Shown here piece by piece: positions 16,606 to 26,101 of a stretch of 64,000 nt of DNA. The stretch spans positions 1 to 64,000 of the forward strand of contig JAKFVT010000024.1 of assembly GCA_021732005.1 (NCBI GenBank), read 5' to 3'. The notes beneath the pieces are model-generated. The model was not told the origin of the DNA. It did not search any database and saw nothing but the letters and a program-made list of their open reading frames with translations. The stretch's first letter is position 1, and every line of letters starts with the position of its first letter. The position numbers were made by a program, and so were the translations under genes. The DNA comes from Mycobacterium sp. GTDB lineage: Bacteria; Actinomycetota; Actinomycetes; Mycobacteriales; Mycobacteriaceae.

Positions 16606-17981
16606 CGGGGCAGCCTAGTCAAGGTTGCGTGCGCGACAAATCGAGCGACCGAGTGCGGTTGGCCCGCAGGGTGGGTGTGCAGATACGACGCGTGCACGCC
16701 GGCGTGGACCGCACCCTCCCGCACAGGCTGGCCGTCATGCTGCCGGAACGCCCAAGCCGGATCGGGCGCTTGAGTGAATTCTGCTGTGGTGCGGTGGAAT
16801 TCGTGGCCAACGACGCGTTGACCCGCGGGATGCAGCGACGAGTCGCAGACCGCGACGGCCTCCCGGTAGCCGAGTGTCAGCCTCGGGGTGAACCGGGCGG
16901 AGCCGGCCAGCACCCCGCACATCGGGTGGCCGTCCAGGTCGTCCATCAGATAAGCGAGGCCGCCACATTCGGCTTGCACGGGAGCCTGGCGGGCCAGCTC
17001 GTCGATCTGGGTGCGCAGTTCGGAGTTCGCCGACAGGTCGGCCAGATGCTGTTCGGGAAAGCCGCCCGGCAGGATCAGTGCCGCGGTCCGCGCGGGCAGG
17101 CCGTCGGTGAGCGGATCGAATTCGACGACCTGCGCCCCGGCGGCCCGCAGCAGTTCGCGATGTTCGGCGTAACCGAAACTGAAGGCCTTGCCCGCAGCCA
17201 TCGCCACCACCGGATGCCCCACCTGCGGTTCGCCGACCACGTCCTCAGGTGCCCACGCCGGCACCTTAACCCGCGAGGCGCCGAGTGCGACGACGGCCGG
17301 CAGATCGACGTGGCGGGCCACCAAATCGGTCATCGCGGCGACCGCGGCGCGGGCCTGCTCGCCGTGCTCGACGGCGGTGATCAGCCCCAGATGCCGTGAC
17401 GGCACCGCCAACTCGTCGCGGCGCGGGATCGCGCCCAGCACCGGCACCCCGACCGCCTCGCATGCTTGGCGCAACACCTGTTCGTGGCGGTTGGTGCCGA
17501 CCCGGTTGAGAATCACCCCGCCGATGTGCACACCGGTGTGAAACGTCGAAAAGCCTTGCAGCACCGCGGCGATACTCTGCGACTGGCCGCGGGCATCGAC
17601 GACCAGGACGACGGGGGCGCCGAGCAGTTGGGCGACGTGGGCGGTGGAGCCGCGCGCAGGTGTGACCGGGTGCTCGTCGATGCGGCCGTCGAAAAGGCCC
17701 ATCACACCTTCGATCACGGCGATATCGGCATCGCGGCTGCCGTGTCGGTACAGCGGGCCGATCAGCTCCTCGGGCACCAAAACCGGGTCGAGGTTGCGGC
17801 CTGGCCGGCCGGCGGCCACGGCGTGATACCCGGGGTCGATGAAGTCCGGTCCGACTTTGAACGGGGCGACCCGTCGACCGGCCGCCCGCAGCGCGCCGAT
17901 CAAACCCGTTGCAACGGTAGTCTTTCCGCTTCCCGACGCGGGAGCGCCGATCACGACGGCGGGGATGCTGGTCATGCTCAC
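16602..17981 (-). CDS. cobB: Cobyrinic acid a,c-diamide synthase
   Basis: A protein of about 459 residues. The N-terminal P-loop domain carries VIGAPASGSGKTTVATGL (about residues 10-27), and the C-terminal glutamine amidotransferase-like domain has VQAECGGLAYLMDDL with the catalytic Cys. It amidates the a and c side chains of cobyrinic acid (or its hydrogenobyrinic analogue) using glutamine and ATP. GTG 17981 overlaps the cobO stop (GTGA); ATG 17975 two codons later is the alternative. It forms part of the mqo-to-cysG unit. Confidence 0.93.
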   Translation of the reverse strand: MSMTSIPAVVIGAPASGSGKTTVATGLIGALRAAGRRVAPFKVGPDFIDPGYHAVAAGRPGRNLDPVLVPEELIGPLYRHGSRDADIAVIEGVMGLFDGRIDEHPVTPARGSTAHVAQLLGAPVVLVVDARGQSQSIAAVLQGFSTFHTGVHIGGVILNRVGTNRHEQVLRQACEAVGVPVLGAIPRRDELAVPSRHLGLITAVEHGEQARAAVAAMTDLVARHVDLPAVVALGASRVKVPAWAPEDVVGEPQVGHPVVAMAAGKAFSFGYAEHRELLRAAGAQVVEFDPLTDGLPARTAALILPGGFPEQHLADLSANSELRTQIDELARQAPVQAECGGLAYLMDDLDGHPMCGVLAGSARFTPRLTLGYREAVAVCDSSLHPAGQRVVGHEFHRTTAEFTQAPDPAWAFRQHDGQPVREGAVHAGVHASYLHTHPAGQPHSVARFVAHATLTRLPR

Positions 17982-18592
17982 CACTCGATGCCGCGCTGGC
18001 CCTTGCGGCCGGCGTCCATCGGATGTTTGACGCATGCCATCTCGGTCACCAGGTCGGCGGCGTCGATAAGCCGTTGCGGCGCATCACGACCGGTGATCAC
18101 CACGTGCTGACCACCCGGCCGGTTGAGGAGCACGTCGACGACCTCTTCCACGTCAACCCAGCCCCATTTCAGCGGATAGGTGAACTCGTCGAGGACGTAG
18201 AAGTCGTGTCGTTGTTCGGCAAGCCGCCGGGCTATTTCGGTCCAGCCTTCAGCGGCTGCCCCCGCGTGATCGTCGGTGGAGCCGGCTTTCCGGGTCCAGG
18301 ACCAGCCCGAGCCCATCTTGTGCCATTCCACCGCGCCGCCGAGTCCCTGCTCGTCGTGCAGCCGGCCGAGCTCGGCGAACGCCGACTCCTCACCGACCTT
18401 CCATTTGGCGCTCTTGACGAATTGGAAGACCGCAACGCTCATCCCGGCGTTCCACGCGCGCAACGCCATTCCGAACGCCGCGGTGGATTTGCCCTTGCCC
18501 GGCCCGGTGTGCACGGCCAGCACCGGGGTGTTGCGGCGTGCCCGGGTGGTCAGCCCGTCGTTCGGCACGGTGAGCGGCTGACCCTGCGGCAT
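17978..18592 (-). CDS. cobO: Cob(I)yrinic acid a,c-diamide adenosyltransferase
   Basis: A 204-residue ATP:corrinoid adenosyltransferase of the CobO/BtuR type. It carries a P-loop (HTGPGKGKSTAAFG, residues about 28-41), FVLDEFTY-like DFYVLDEFTYPLKWG, and VVITGRDAP. It attaches the 5'-deoxyadenosyl group to the corrinoid cobalt. ATG 18592 has a GGAAAGG Shine-Dalgarno and gives the MPQGQPL start typical of mycobacteria. A TTG at 18628 overlapping the upstream stop is possible. Confidence 0.92.
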   Translation of the reverse strand: MPQGQPLTVPNDGLTTRARRNTPVLAVHTGPGKGKSTAAFGMALRAWNAGMSVAVFQFVKSAKWKVGEESAFAELGRLHDEQGLGGAVEWHKMGSGWSWTRKAGSTDDHAGAAAEGWTEIARRLAEQRHDFYVLDEFTYPLKWGWVDVEEVVDVLLNRPGGQHVVITGRDAPQRLIDAADLVTEMACVKHPMDAGRKGQRGIEW

Positions 18593-18624
18593 GGACGTTA
18601 ACCTTTCCGAATGCTGACGCGGCT

Positions 18625-20442
18625 TCAAGCGGCCCGGCGCACGGCCTGTGCCAGATAGTCTGCGCGCAGCTGCTCCAGTTGCAACACGGGGGCTTCCAGA
18701 TGCTCGGCCAGATCAGCGGCCAACCCCAGCCGGACGTAGGACGTCTCGCAGTCCACCACCACCGCGGCGGCACCCTCGGCGACCAGTCGGCGGGCCGCGG
18801 AACGGCTGCGTCCCAACGGGTCCGGTCCGCCGGTGGCCCGGCCGTCGGTGAGGACCACCACCAGCGGGCGTCGGGTGCGGTCCCGCACTCGTTCGCGGAC
18901 CACGACGTCACGCGCTGCCAGCAGTCCTTGCGCCAGCGGCGTGGTGCCACCGGTGTCGAACCGGGTCAGCCGCCGCGAGGCGATGTGCGCCGACGTCGTC
19001 GGGGGCAGTATTTCCCGTGCGCCGTCCTGCCGGAAGGTGATGACGGCGACCTTGTCTCGGCGTTGGTAGGCGTCCCGCAGCAGCGACAGCGCCGCACCGG
19101 ACACCGCCGACATCCGGTCCCGCGCCGCCATCGACCCGGAGGCGTCGACGACGAAGATCACCAGGTTGCCTTCCCGGCCGACCCGGATGGCGCGGCGGAT
19201 GTCCTCGGGCTGCGGACGCAGCCTGCGGTTGCCCGCGGCGGTCAGCACAGTGGCGAACAGGTGCAGGCCGTGCCCCTGCTCGGGGGCATCGGTGGCGGTG
19301 ACAACGGCTCCGGAGCGGTTGCGGGCCCGCGAGCGCCGACCCGGGTTGCCCTCCCCCACGCCGGGCACGGTCAGCGCCCGGGTCCGAAACGTCGCCGCGG
19401 GCGGCGCAGACGGGCGCGGGTCAGATGACGAAGTGCCTTGCGGCGCAGACGATTGCGAGGATCCATCGACCGATTGTCCGCCACCGGGCGGATCCGGTTC
19501 GGGCTCCGGCTCGGGACTGGGGTCGGTGGCAGCCAACGCTTCGTCGAGCTGCGCCGGGTCCAGGCCCGGGTCGTCGAACGGGTCGCGGCGGCGACGGTGC
19601 GGCAACGCCAGCTCGGCGGCCACCCGAATGTCTTGCTGCTCCACGACTTCGGCCCCGCGCCAGGCGGCGTGTGCCACCGCGGTGCGCGCCACCACCAGGT
19701 CGGCCCGCATGCCGTCGACGTCGAACGCCGCGCACAGCGCCGCGATCCGGTTGAGTTCGGCATCGGGCAACACCACCGCGCGCACTCGCGCTCGGGCGGC
19801 CGCGATCCGGGCGGCCAGCTCGCTGTCCGCGCCCGCATACAGGGTGGCGAATCCGGCGGGATCGGCCTCGTACGCCAGCCGCTGGCGGATCACCTCGCTG
19901 CGCACCGCGACATCGCGGGAGGCGTGCACGTCGACGGTCAACCCGAACCGATCCAAGAGTTGCGGACGCAGTTCGCCCTCTTCGGGATTCATGGTCCCGA
20001 TGAGCACAAATCGCGACTCGTGGGAGTGGGAGATGCCGTCGCGTTCGATGTGCACCCGGCCCATCGCGGCGGCGTCGAGCATGATGTCGACAAGGTGGTC
20101 GTGCAGCAGGTTGACCTCGTCGACGTAGAGGACGCCGCCGTGTGCGCGGGCCAGGAGGCCCGGCGAGAAGGCGTGCTCGCCGTCGCGCAGCACCTTCTGC
20201 AGGTCCAGCGATCCGACCACCCGGTCCTCGGTCGCCCCGATCGGCAACTCGACGAGCCGGGCACCGGCATCCACCTCGGTCAGGACCGCGGCCAACGCCC
20301 GCACCGCCGTCGACTTCGCGGTGCCCTTCTCGCCGCGGATCAGCACCCCGCCGATCTCGGGCCGAACGGAACACAGGATCAGCGCCAGGCGCAGCTGGTC
20401 GTGCCCGACGATCGCACTGAACGGAAAGGCGGGCGCGCTCAT
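18625..20442 (-). CDS. Magnesium/cobalt chelatase subunit, fused AAA+ and VWA domains (Rv2850c type)
   Basis: A 605-residue fusion of the two small chelatase subunits. An AAA+ BchI/ChlI-like domain comes first (Walker [10 protein letters not shown] near residue 40; Walker [11 protein letters not shown]). A proline/acidic linker follows ([14 protein letters not shown]), then a BchD-like von Willebrand A domain with MIDAS motif [11 protein letters not shown] near residue 430. Position beside cobO and cobB suggests it powers cobalt insertion with a CobN-type large subunit encoded elsewhere. It is ATGA-coupled to the GNAT gene upstream. Confidence 0.9.
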   Translation of the reverse strand: MSAPAFPFSAIVGHDQLRLALILCSVRPEIGGVLIRGEKGTAKSTAVRALAAVLTEVDAGARLVELPIGATEDRVVGSLDLQKVLRDGEHAFSPGLLARAHGGVLYVDEVNLLHDHLVDIMLDAAAMGRVHIERDGISHSHESRFVLIGTMNPEEGELRPQLLDRFGLTVDVHASRDVAVRSEVIRQRLAYEADPAGFATLYAGADSELAARIAAARARVRAVVLPDAELNRIAALCAAFDVDGMRADLVVARTAVAHAAWRGAEVVEQQDIRVAAELALPHRRRRDPFDDPGLDPAQLDEALAATDPSPEPEPEPDPPGGGQSVDGSSQSSAPQGTSSSDPRPSAPPAATFRTRALTVPGVGEGNPGRRSRARNRSGAVVTATDAPEQGHGLHLFATVLTAAGNRRLRPQPEDIRRAIRVGREGNLVIFVVDASGSMAARDRMSAVSGAALSLLRDAYQRRDKVAVITFRQDGAREILPPTTSAHIASRRLTRFDTGGTTPLAQGLLAARDVVVRERVRDRTRRPLVVVLTDGRATGGPDPLGRSRSAARRLVAEGAAAVVVDCETSYVRLGLAADLAEHLEAPVLQLEQLRADYLAQAVRRAA

Positions 20443-20912
20443 GGCTTCTCGGTCAAAATCGGTGCGGCTGGGCGCGACATCGGAACGTGCGGGATCCCGT
20501 CCTCGACGAATTCGGCACCGTCGACCACGAATCCGTGGTTGCCGTACATGTCGACGAGGTAGGTCTGGGCGTTGATCCGGCAGGCGTGATCACCGACATC
20601 GGCCAGCGCGGCCTGCATGAGCCGGCTGGTGTGGCCCTGACCGCGGGCTGCGCGCTGGGTGCACACCCGGCCGATGCGGAACGCCTTCTCTCCCCCGGCG
20701 TGCTCCTCCATCAGTCGCAGGGTGGCGATCACCGTGCCGTCGGGTTGCTCCAGCCAGAAATGCCGGGTCTCGGCCAGCAGGTCACGGCCGTCGAGTTCCG
20801 GGTAGGGACAAGCCTGTTCGACGACGAACACCTCGACCCGGAGCTTCAGCAGCTCGTAGAGGGTCGCCGCGTCGAGGTCCTTGGCCCAGGACCGGCGCAA
20901 GGCGACCGTCAC
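20439..20912 (-). CDS. GNAT family N-acetyltransferase (Rv2851c type)
   Basis: A 157-residue ElaA-like acetyltransferase. It has the acetyl-CoA pyrophosphate-binding loop pattern [18 protein letters not shown] (about residues 81-98) and a conserved [21 protein letters not shown] stretch near the N-terminus. The acceptor substrate is unknown. It overlaps the mqo stop (GTGA) and the chelatase start (ATGA), so it is fully embedded in the operon. Confidence 0.85.
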   Translation of the reverse strand: MTVALRRSWAKDLDAATLYELLKLRVEVFVVEQACPYPELDGRDLLAETRHFWLEQPDGTVIATLRLMEEHAGGEKAFRIGRVCTQRAARGQGHTSRLMQAALADVGDHACRINAQTYLVDMYGNHGFVVDGAEFVEDGIPHVPMSRPAAPILTEKP

Positions 20913-22480
20913 ACCACTCCCGCGGGTTCCGGCTCACCCGAACCTGACGCGACCGACGTGCTGTCGGGGCCGGCGGCCCGCGCGGCGAGGCCGGCGTGGG
21001 TTCCGCTCTCCAGCCCGAGCACCTTGGTGCCGTGCGCCCACACCTCGCCGAACAGGTCCGGATTCTCCGAGAGCTTGACGCCCAGCGACGGCACCATCTC
21101 CTTGAGCTTGGGCAGCCAGCCCTGGTAGCGGTCGGCGAAGCAACGCTCGAGAACCTCGATCATCGCCGGGACCGCGGTGGAGGCACCCGGAGAAGCACCG
21201 AGCAGGCCGGCGATCGAACCGTCGGCGGCCGCCAGCACAGTGGTGCCGAACTCCAGCACACCGAGCTTCTTGGAATCGCGGCGGATGACCTGCACCCGCT
21301 GGCCGGCGATGTCCAACTCCCAGTCGGAATCCCGTGCGGTGGGGGCGAAGTCGCGGAGATTGTCGACCCGGTCGGCTTCGCTGAGGGCCAGCTGGCCGAT
21401 CAGGTACTTCAGCAGGCCCATCTCGGTGAGCCCCACGCCGATCATCGAGGCGAGGTTGTTGGGCTTCACCGATAGCGGCAGGTCGGTGACCTTGCCTTCC
21501 TTGAGGAACTTCGGCGACCACCCGGCGAACGGGCCGAACAGCAGCCAGGACCGCCCGTTGATCACGCGGGTGTCCAAGTGCGGCACCGACATCGGCGGAG
21601 CGCCCAGCGGGGGCAGTCCGTACACCTTGGCCTGGTGCGCGGCGGCCAGCTCCGGGTCACCGGTGCGCAGCCACTGGCCGCTGACCGGGAAACCACCGAA
21701 GCCCTTGGCCTCGGGGATGCCGGCCTTCTGCAGCAGCGGAAGGGCGCCGCCGCCGGCTCCGACGAACACGAACTTGGCCGACAGCTTGCGCTTCTGTCCG
21801 GTGCGACGGTTGTGGATCTTGACTGTCCAGCCGCCGCCGGACTCCTTGTGCAGATCGAGGACATCGTGACCGAACAAGGTGCTCATGCCGCGCTCGGTGC
21901 CGAAGGAGAGCAGCTGACGGGTCAGCGAGCCGAAGTCGACGTCGGTGCCGTCCTGCGTCCAGTTCAGGCCGACCGGCTCGGAGAAGTCGCGGCCCTTGGC
22001 CATCAACGGCAGGCGGCGGGTGAACTCGTCGCGGTCGTCGATGAACTCCATGGTGGCGAACAACGGGTTGCGGACCAGCGTCTCGCGGCGGCGGCGGAGG
22101 TAGTCGACGTGCTCGGCGCCCTGCACGAAGCTGACGTGCGGGATGGGGTTCAGGAAGCTGCGAACGTCGGGCAGGATGCCGTGTTCGTGGGCGTAGCTCC
22201 AGAACTGGCGGGTGACCTGGAACTGCTCGTTGACGGTGATGGCCTTGGCGATGTCGATGGTGCCGTCGGCCTTTTCCGGCGTGTAGTTCAGTTCGCACAG
22301 CGCGGAGTGCCCGGTGCCCGCGTTGTTCCACGGATCGGAGCTCTCGGCGGCCGCGGCGTCGAGGCGTTCGACCAGCGTGATCGACCAGTCCGGCTGGACC
22401 AGCCGCAGCAGGGCGCCCAGCGTCGCGCTCATGATTCCCGCGCCGACCAGTACGACATCGGTCTTGGTGGTATCTGACAC
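20909..22480 (-). CDS. mqo: Malate:quinone oxidoreductase
   Basis: A 523-residue FAD enzyme of the inner face of the membrane, oxidising malate to oxaloacetate and passing electrons to menaquinone. Visible features are the FAD Rossmann motif [14 protein letters not shown] (about residues 9-22) and the Mqo-specific [20 protein letters not shown]. The rest aligns in length with the family. It starts at GTG 22480 with AAAGGACG upstream and is the first gene of the seven-gene minus-strand unit. A TATACA -10-like box lies about 40 nt upstream. Confidence 0.95.
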   Translation of the reverse strand: MSDTTKTDVVLVGAGIMSATLGALLRLVQPDWSITLVERLDAAAAESSDPWNNAGTGHSALCELNYTPEKADGTIDIAKAITVNEQFQVTRQFWSYAHEHGILPDVRSFLNPIPHVSFVQGAEHVDYLRRRRETLVRNPLFATMEFIDDRDEFTRRLPLMAKGRDFSEPVGLNWTQDGTDVDFGSLTRQLLSFGTERGMSTLFGHDVLDLHKESGGGWTVKIHNRRTGQKRKLSAKFVFVGAGGGALPLLQKAGIPEAKGFGGFPVSGQWLRTGDPELAAAHQAKVYGLPPLGAPPMSVPHLDTRVINGRSWLLFGPFAGWSPKFLKEGKVTDLPLSVKPNNLASMIGVGLTEMGLLKYLIGQLALSEADRVDNLRDFAPTARDSDWELDIAGQRVQVIRRDSKKLGVLEFGTTVLAAADGSIAGLLGASPGASTAVPAMIEVLERCFADRYQGWLPKLKEMVPSLGVKLSENPDLFGEVWAHGTKVLGLESGTHAGLAARAAGPDSTSVASGSGEPEPAGVV

Positions 22481-22589
22481 CGGATCGTCGTCCTTTACTT
22501 GTGACAGCTGTATAGACAGTCAGGTTATCCCGCCCGACACCGACTTATTCGCGAGAGTCGCCAGCACCACACCCCGCATTGCTCACAGC

Positions 22590-22595
22590 TAGGGT
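22590..22595 (+). promoter_or_regulatory. Putative -10 box of the alpha/beta hydrolase gene
   Basis: TAGGGT, 7 nt before GTG 22603; this fits the leaderless pattern seen across the window. Confidence 0.45.
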
Positions 22596-22602
22596 AGGGG
22601 CT

Positions 22603-23622
22603 GTGACGCCACGGCAGGCCGAATGGGTTGACGACGTCCTTTCCGGCTACCAACAGTCCACGATGGCGTTGGGGCCGGATCCCGACGGAGAGGGCGATCT
22701 GTTCGCCACTCTGGTGCGTCGCGCGGACGGCACACCGGCCACCCACACCGTGCTGGCGGTGCACGGCTTCACCGACTACTTCTTCAATACCGACCTGGCC
22801 GACCGCTTCACCGGCGCCGGGTTCCGGTTCTACGCGCTGGACCAACACAAGTGCGGGCGGTCCTGGCGCGATGGCCAGACCCCGCACTTCACCACCGACC
22901 TCGCCCGCTACGACCGCGAACTGGAGCGTGCGGTGGCGGTGATCGCGACCGAGAATCCCGGTACGACGATCCTGGTCTACGGCCACTCGGCCGGCGGGCT
23001 GATCGTCTCGCTGTGGCTCAACCGGGTGCGGCGGCGCTCCGCGACCGCGGCGCTGTCCATCGGCGGCCTCGTGCTGAACAGCCCGTGGCTGGATCTGCAC
23101 GGACCCGCGATCCTGCGCACCCGGCTGACCTCGACGGCCATCGGCGCGATGTCGCGGGTTCGCAAGACGCGGGTGGTGCGCAGCACCAGCAAGGGTGGCT
23201 ACGGGCTGACTCTGCACCGCGACTACCACGGTGAGTTCGACTACAACCTGGAGTGGAAACCGCTGGGCGGCTTCCCGGTGACGTTCGGCTGGATCCACGC
23301 GATCCGCCGCGGTCACGCCACGTTGCACCGCGGTCTGGACGTCGGCGTACCGAACCTGATCCTGCGTTCTGATCACAGCGTCACCGAGAGCGCGGACGCG
23401 GCGAGCATGCAGCGCGGTGACGCGGTGCTCGACGTCACGCAGATCGCGCGCTGGGCGGGCTGTATCGGTAACCGCACGACGGTGGTGCCGATCCGCGACG
23501 CAAAGCATGACGTGTTCCTGTCGCTGGCCGAGCCGCGCGCCGCAGCCTATGACGAGCTGTCGGGCTGGCTGGACTTCTATCGCGCGCACCACAGCGCCGC
23601 GTCGGCCGCGGGTCAGGGATAA
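22603..23622 (+). CDS. Alpha/beta hydrolase (Rv2854 type, lysophospholipase/monoacylglycerol lipase-like)
   Basis: A 339-residue serine hydrolase. The nucleophile elbow is YGHSAGG (Ser near residue 128), the oxyanion strand is VLAVHGFTDYF, and a late AKHDVF near residue 305 is the likely catalytic His. No signal peptide. The closest class by motif is the monoacylglycerol lipase/lysophospholipase group; the natural substrate is unknown. GTG 22603 is favoured over the in-frame TTG 22579 because of the -10 box 7 nt upstream. mtr follows 10 nt later, so the two are probably co-transcribed. Confidence 0.82.
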   Translation: MTPRQAEWVDDVLSGYQQSTMALGPDPDGEGDLFATLVRRADGTPATHTVLAVHGFTDYFFNTDLADRFTGAGFRFYALDQHKCGRSWRDGQTPHFTTDLARYDRELERAVAVIATENPGTTILVYGHSAGGLIVSLWLNRVRRRSATAALSIGGLVLNSPWLDLHGPAILRTRLTSTAIGAMSRVRKTRVVRSTSKGGYGLTLHRDYHGEFDYNLEWKPLGGFPVTFGWIHAIRRGHATLHRGLDVGVPNLILRSDHSVTESADAASMQRGDAVLDVTQIARWAGCIGNRTTVVPIRDAKHDVFLSLAEPRAAAYDELSGWLDFYRAHHSAASAAGQG

Positions 23623-23632
23623 GGGGAAGTCG

Positions 23633-25045
23633 TTGGAGCACTTCGATATTGCGATCATCGGGACCGGTTCGGGCAATACGATCCTCGACGAGCGGTTCAG
23701 CGGCAAGAAGATCGCGATCTGTGAGCAGGGCGTGTTCGGCGGCACCTGCCTGAATGTGGGGTGCATCCCCACCAAGATGTTCGTCTACGCCGCCGAGGTG
23801 GCCCAGACCGTCCGCGACGCCGCCCGATTCGGCGTCGACGCCCACATCGACGGCGTGCGCTGGACCGACATCGTCTCGCGGGTGTTCGGCCGGATTGATC
23901 CGTTGGCGGCCGGAGGTGAGAACTATCGGCGCTCCTCGCCGGATGTGACGGTGTATGACAGCCACACCCGCTTCACCGGCCGCGAGGGTGACGGCTACCG
24001 GCTGCGGACCGACGCCGGTGACGAGTTCACCGCCTCGCAGGTGGTGATCGCCGCGGGTGCGAGGGCGATGGTGCCCGACGCGATCGCCGGTTGCGGCGTC
24101 GAAGTCCACACCAGCGACACGATCATGCGCATCCCCGAGCTACCCGAGCATCTGGTGATCATCGGCGGCGGGTTCGTGGCGGCCGAATTCGCGCACGTCT
24201 TCTCGGCATTGGGTAGTCGGGTGACCATCGTCATCCGCGGCGCCGCGATGCTGTCGCACTGCGACGACACGATCTGCGAGCGCTACACCGACATCGCAGG
24301 CAAGAAGTGGGAGATCCGCAGTCACCGCAACATGACCGGCGCGCATGTGGACGGATCCCAGACCGTGGTCGAACTCGACGACGGATCGCAGTTGCACGCC
24401 GACGCCGTGCTGGTGGCCACCGGCCGCAAGCCGAACGGCGATCTGATGGACGTGCACCTGGCCGGCGTGGAGCTCGACGAGGACGGTCTGGTCAAGGTCG
24501 ACGACTACCAACGCACAACCGCGCGAGGCATTTTCGCCCTCGGTGACGCGTCGTCGCACTATCAGCTCAAGCACGTCGCCAACCACGAGGCCCGGGTGGT
24601 GCGGCACAACCTGCTGCAGGACTGGGACGACACCGACGCGTTGATGTACTCCGATCACCGCTTCGTGCCGTCCGCGGTGTTCACCGATCCGCAGATCGCC
24701 TGCGTCGGGCTCACCGAAAACGAAGCCCGCGCAGCCGGATACAAGATCAACGTCAAGGTGCAGGACTATTCCGACGTGGCGTACGGCTGGGCGATGGAGG
24801 ACAGCACGGGGTTCGCCAAGCTCATCGTCGAGCAGGACAGCGGCACGATCCTGGGCGCCCACATCATGGGGTACCAGGCATCTTCGTTGATCCAGCCGCT
24901 GATCCAGGCGATGAGTTTCGGGCTGCCCGGCCAGGAGATGGCCCGGGGCCAGTACTGGATCCACCCGGCGCTGCCCGAAGTGATCGAGAACGCGCTACTG
25001 GCGTTGTGCGGCGAGCCGACCTGGCCGTCGTCGCGCCGGCACTGA
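23633..25045 (+). CDS. mtr: Mycothione reductase
   Basis: A 470-residue flavoprotein disulfide reductase that reduces mycothiol disulfide with NADPH. Visible are the FAD motif IAIIGTGSGN at the N-terminus and the redox disulfide in GGTCLNVGCIPTKM (about residues 36-49). The NADPH Rossmann motif is VIIGGGFVAAEFAHV and the C-terminal interface His is in YWIHPALPEVIENAL. TTG 23633 is used (LEHFDIAIIG) with AAGGGGAAG upstream; the open frame before it is a shadow of the hydrolase gene. Confidence 0.94.
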   Translation: MEHFDIAIIGTGSGNTILDERFSGKKIAICEQGVFGGTCLNVGCIPTKMFVYAAEVAQTVRDAARFGVDAHIDGVRWTDIVSRVFGRIDPLAAGGENYRRSSPDVTVYDSHTRFTGREGDGYRLRTDAGDEFTASQVVIAAGARAMVPDAIAGCGVEVHTSDTIMRIPELPEHLVIIGGGFVAAEFAHVFSALGSRVTIVIRGAAMLSHCDDTICERYTDIAGKKWEIRSHRNMTGAHVDGSQTVVELDDGSQLHADAVLVATGRKPNGDLMDVHLAGVELDEDGLVKVDDYQRTTARGIFALGDASSHYQLKHVANHEARVVRHNLLQDWDDTDALMYSDHRFVPSAVFTDPQIACVGLTENEARAAGYKINVKVQDYSDVAYGWAMEDSTGFAKLIVEQDSGTILGAHIMGYQASSLIQPLIQAMSFGLPGQEMARGQYWIHPALPEVIENALLALCGEPTWPSSRRH

Positions 25046-25060
25046 GGCCTCCGTCCATCT

Positions 25061-25122
25061 CGCGAGCAGACACAAACGCCTCGGAAAACCGGCGTGTCGC
25101 GGACCTTTTGTGTCTGCTCGCG
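25061..25122. terminator. Perfect 16-bp inverted repeat after mtr, probable terminator
   Basis: CGCGAGCAGACACAAA (25061-25076) and its exact reverse complement (25107-25122) enclose a 30-nt loop, 15 nt after the mtr stop. A long GC-rich stem without a U-tract matches the hairpin class seen after many mycobacterial genes. I recall very similar GCGAGCAGACGCAAA sequences in M. tuberculosis intergenic regions. Confidence 0.65.
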
Positions 25123-25214
25123 GTGATCAGTGGCTGTCGGCTTGACGTGATGCACACAACACTCCACACTTGCAGTCATGTGCGGTCAAGAATCCACAAA
25201 ACCGGTCAGCTGAG

Positions 25215-26006
25215 ATGCTTCCCGTCGCACGCCAAGAAGCGATCGTGGAGGCCGTCAGCAGCTCCGGCCAGGCCGTCAGCACCGATGACCTGGTCCGCCG
25301 ACTGGGCGTCTCGGCGGAGACCGTACGCCGCGATCTCGCACTGTTGGAGGAACGTGGCGTGATCCGCCGGGTGCATGGTGGTGCCGCCGCGGTCGACCAG
25401 CGCCGAGCGATGGAACCGTCGTTCACCGAACGTTCGGTCATCCGGCATCAGGCGAAGGCCCAAATCGCGAAAGTCGCTGTGGGACTGATGGAGAACGGCC
25501 AGACCGTGGTCCTGGACATCGGCACGACTGCGGTCGCCGTCGCCCAGGCGATCCCGCGCGGATTCACCGGCACGATCGTCACGCCGTCACTGCCGGTGGC
25601 CGTCGAATTGGCCGACCGCCCCGGCATCCAGGTGCTGCTGGCCGGCGGTCGCGTCCGCCCCGGCGACCTGGCCTGCTCGAACGCCCACACCAAAGCCTTT
25701 TTCGCGGACATCTATCCCGATCTCGCACTGATCGGCTCCGGCGGGGTCGACGCCCGCTCGGGGCTCACCGATTTCCATCTCGACGAGATCGACGTCCGGC
25801 GCACCATCATCGCCAACAGCGCGCGGAGCTACATCCTGGCCGACTCCTCCAAACTCGGCCAGGTCGCGCCGCACCGCGTGTGTGCGCTCAGCGCGGTCGA
25901 CGGCCTGATCACCGACCAGAGCACCGACGCGGCTGTTGCGGCAGCCTTCGAAGAGACGGGAGGTGTGGTCCTGTCAGCGCGGCCGCCGGCCGCAGCCACT
26001 GCCTGA
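25215..26006 (+). CDS. DeoR/GlpR family transcriptional regulator
   Basis: A 263-residue regulator. Residues about 1-58 hold the DeoR winged HTH (VSTDDLVRRLGVSAETVRRDLALLEERGVIRRVHGGA). The rest is a DeoR C-terminal sensor domain of the sugar-phosphate isomerase-like fold (VVLDIGTTAVAVAQAI; IGSGGVDARSGLTDF). Such proteins usually repress sugar or polyol catabolic operons and sense a phosphorylated intermediate, which fits the kinase two genes downstream. ATG 25215 is chosen because it starts right before the HTH; the upstream extension to 25170 is unconvincing. Confidence 0.88.
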   Translation: MLPVARQEAIVEAVSSSGQAVSTDDLVRRLGVSAETVRRDLALLEERGVIRRVHGGAAAVDQRRAMEPSFTERSVIRHQAKAQIAKVAVGLMENGQTVVLDIGTTAVAVAQAIPRGFTGTIVTPSLPVAVELADRPGIQVLLAGGRVRPGDLACSNAHTKAFFADIYPDLALIGSGGVDARSGLTDFHLDEIDVRRTIIANSARSYILADSSKLGQVAPHRVCALSAVDGLITDQSTDAAVAAAFEETGGVVLSARPPAAATA

Positions 26007-26101
26007 ATCGCTCCCCCCACATGGGTGCGGGCGGCGTTGCAGCGCCGCCCGCGGGACCGAGCCTCATATCCGAAACACTCAGAGTCAGAAAGACCGATCC
26101 A

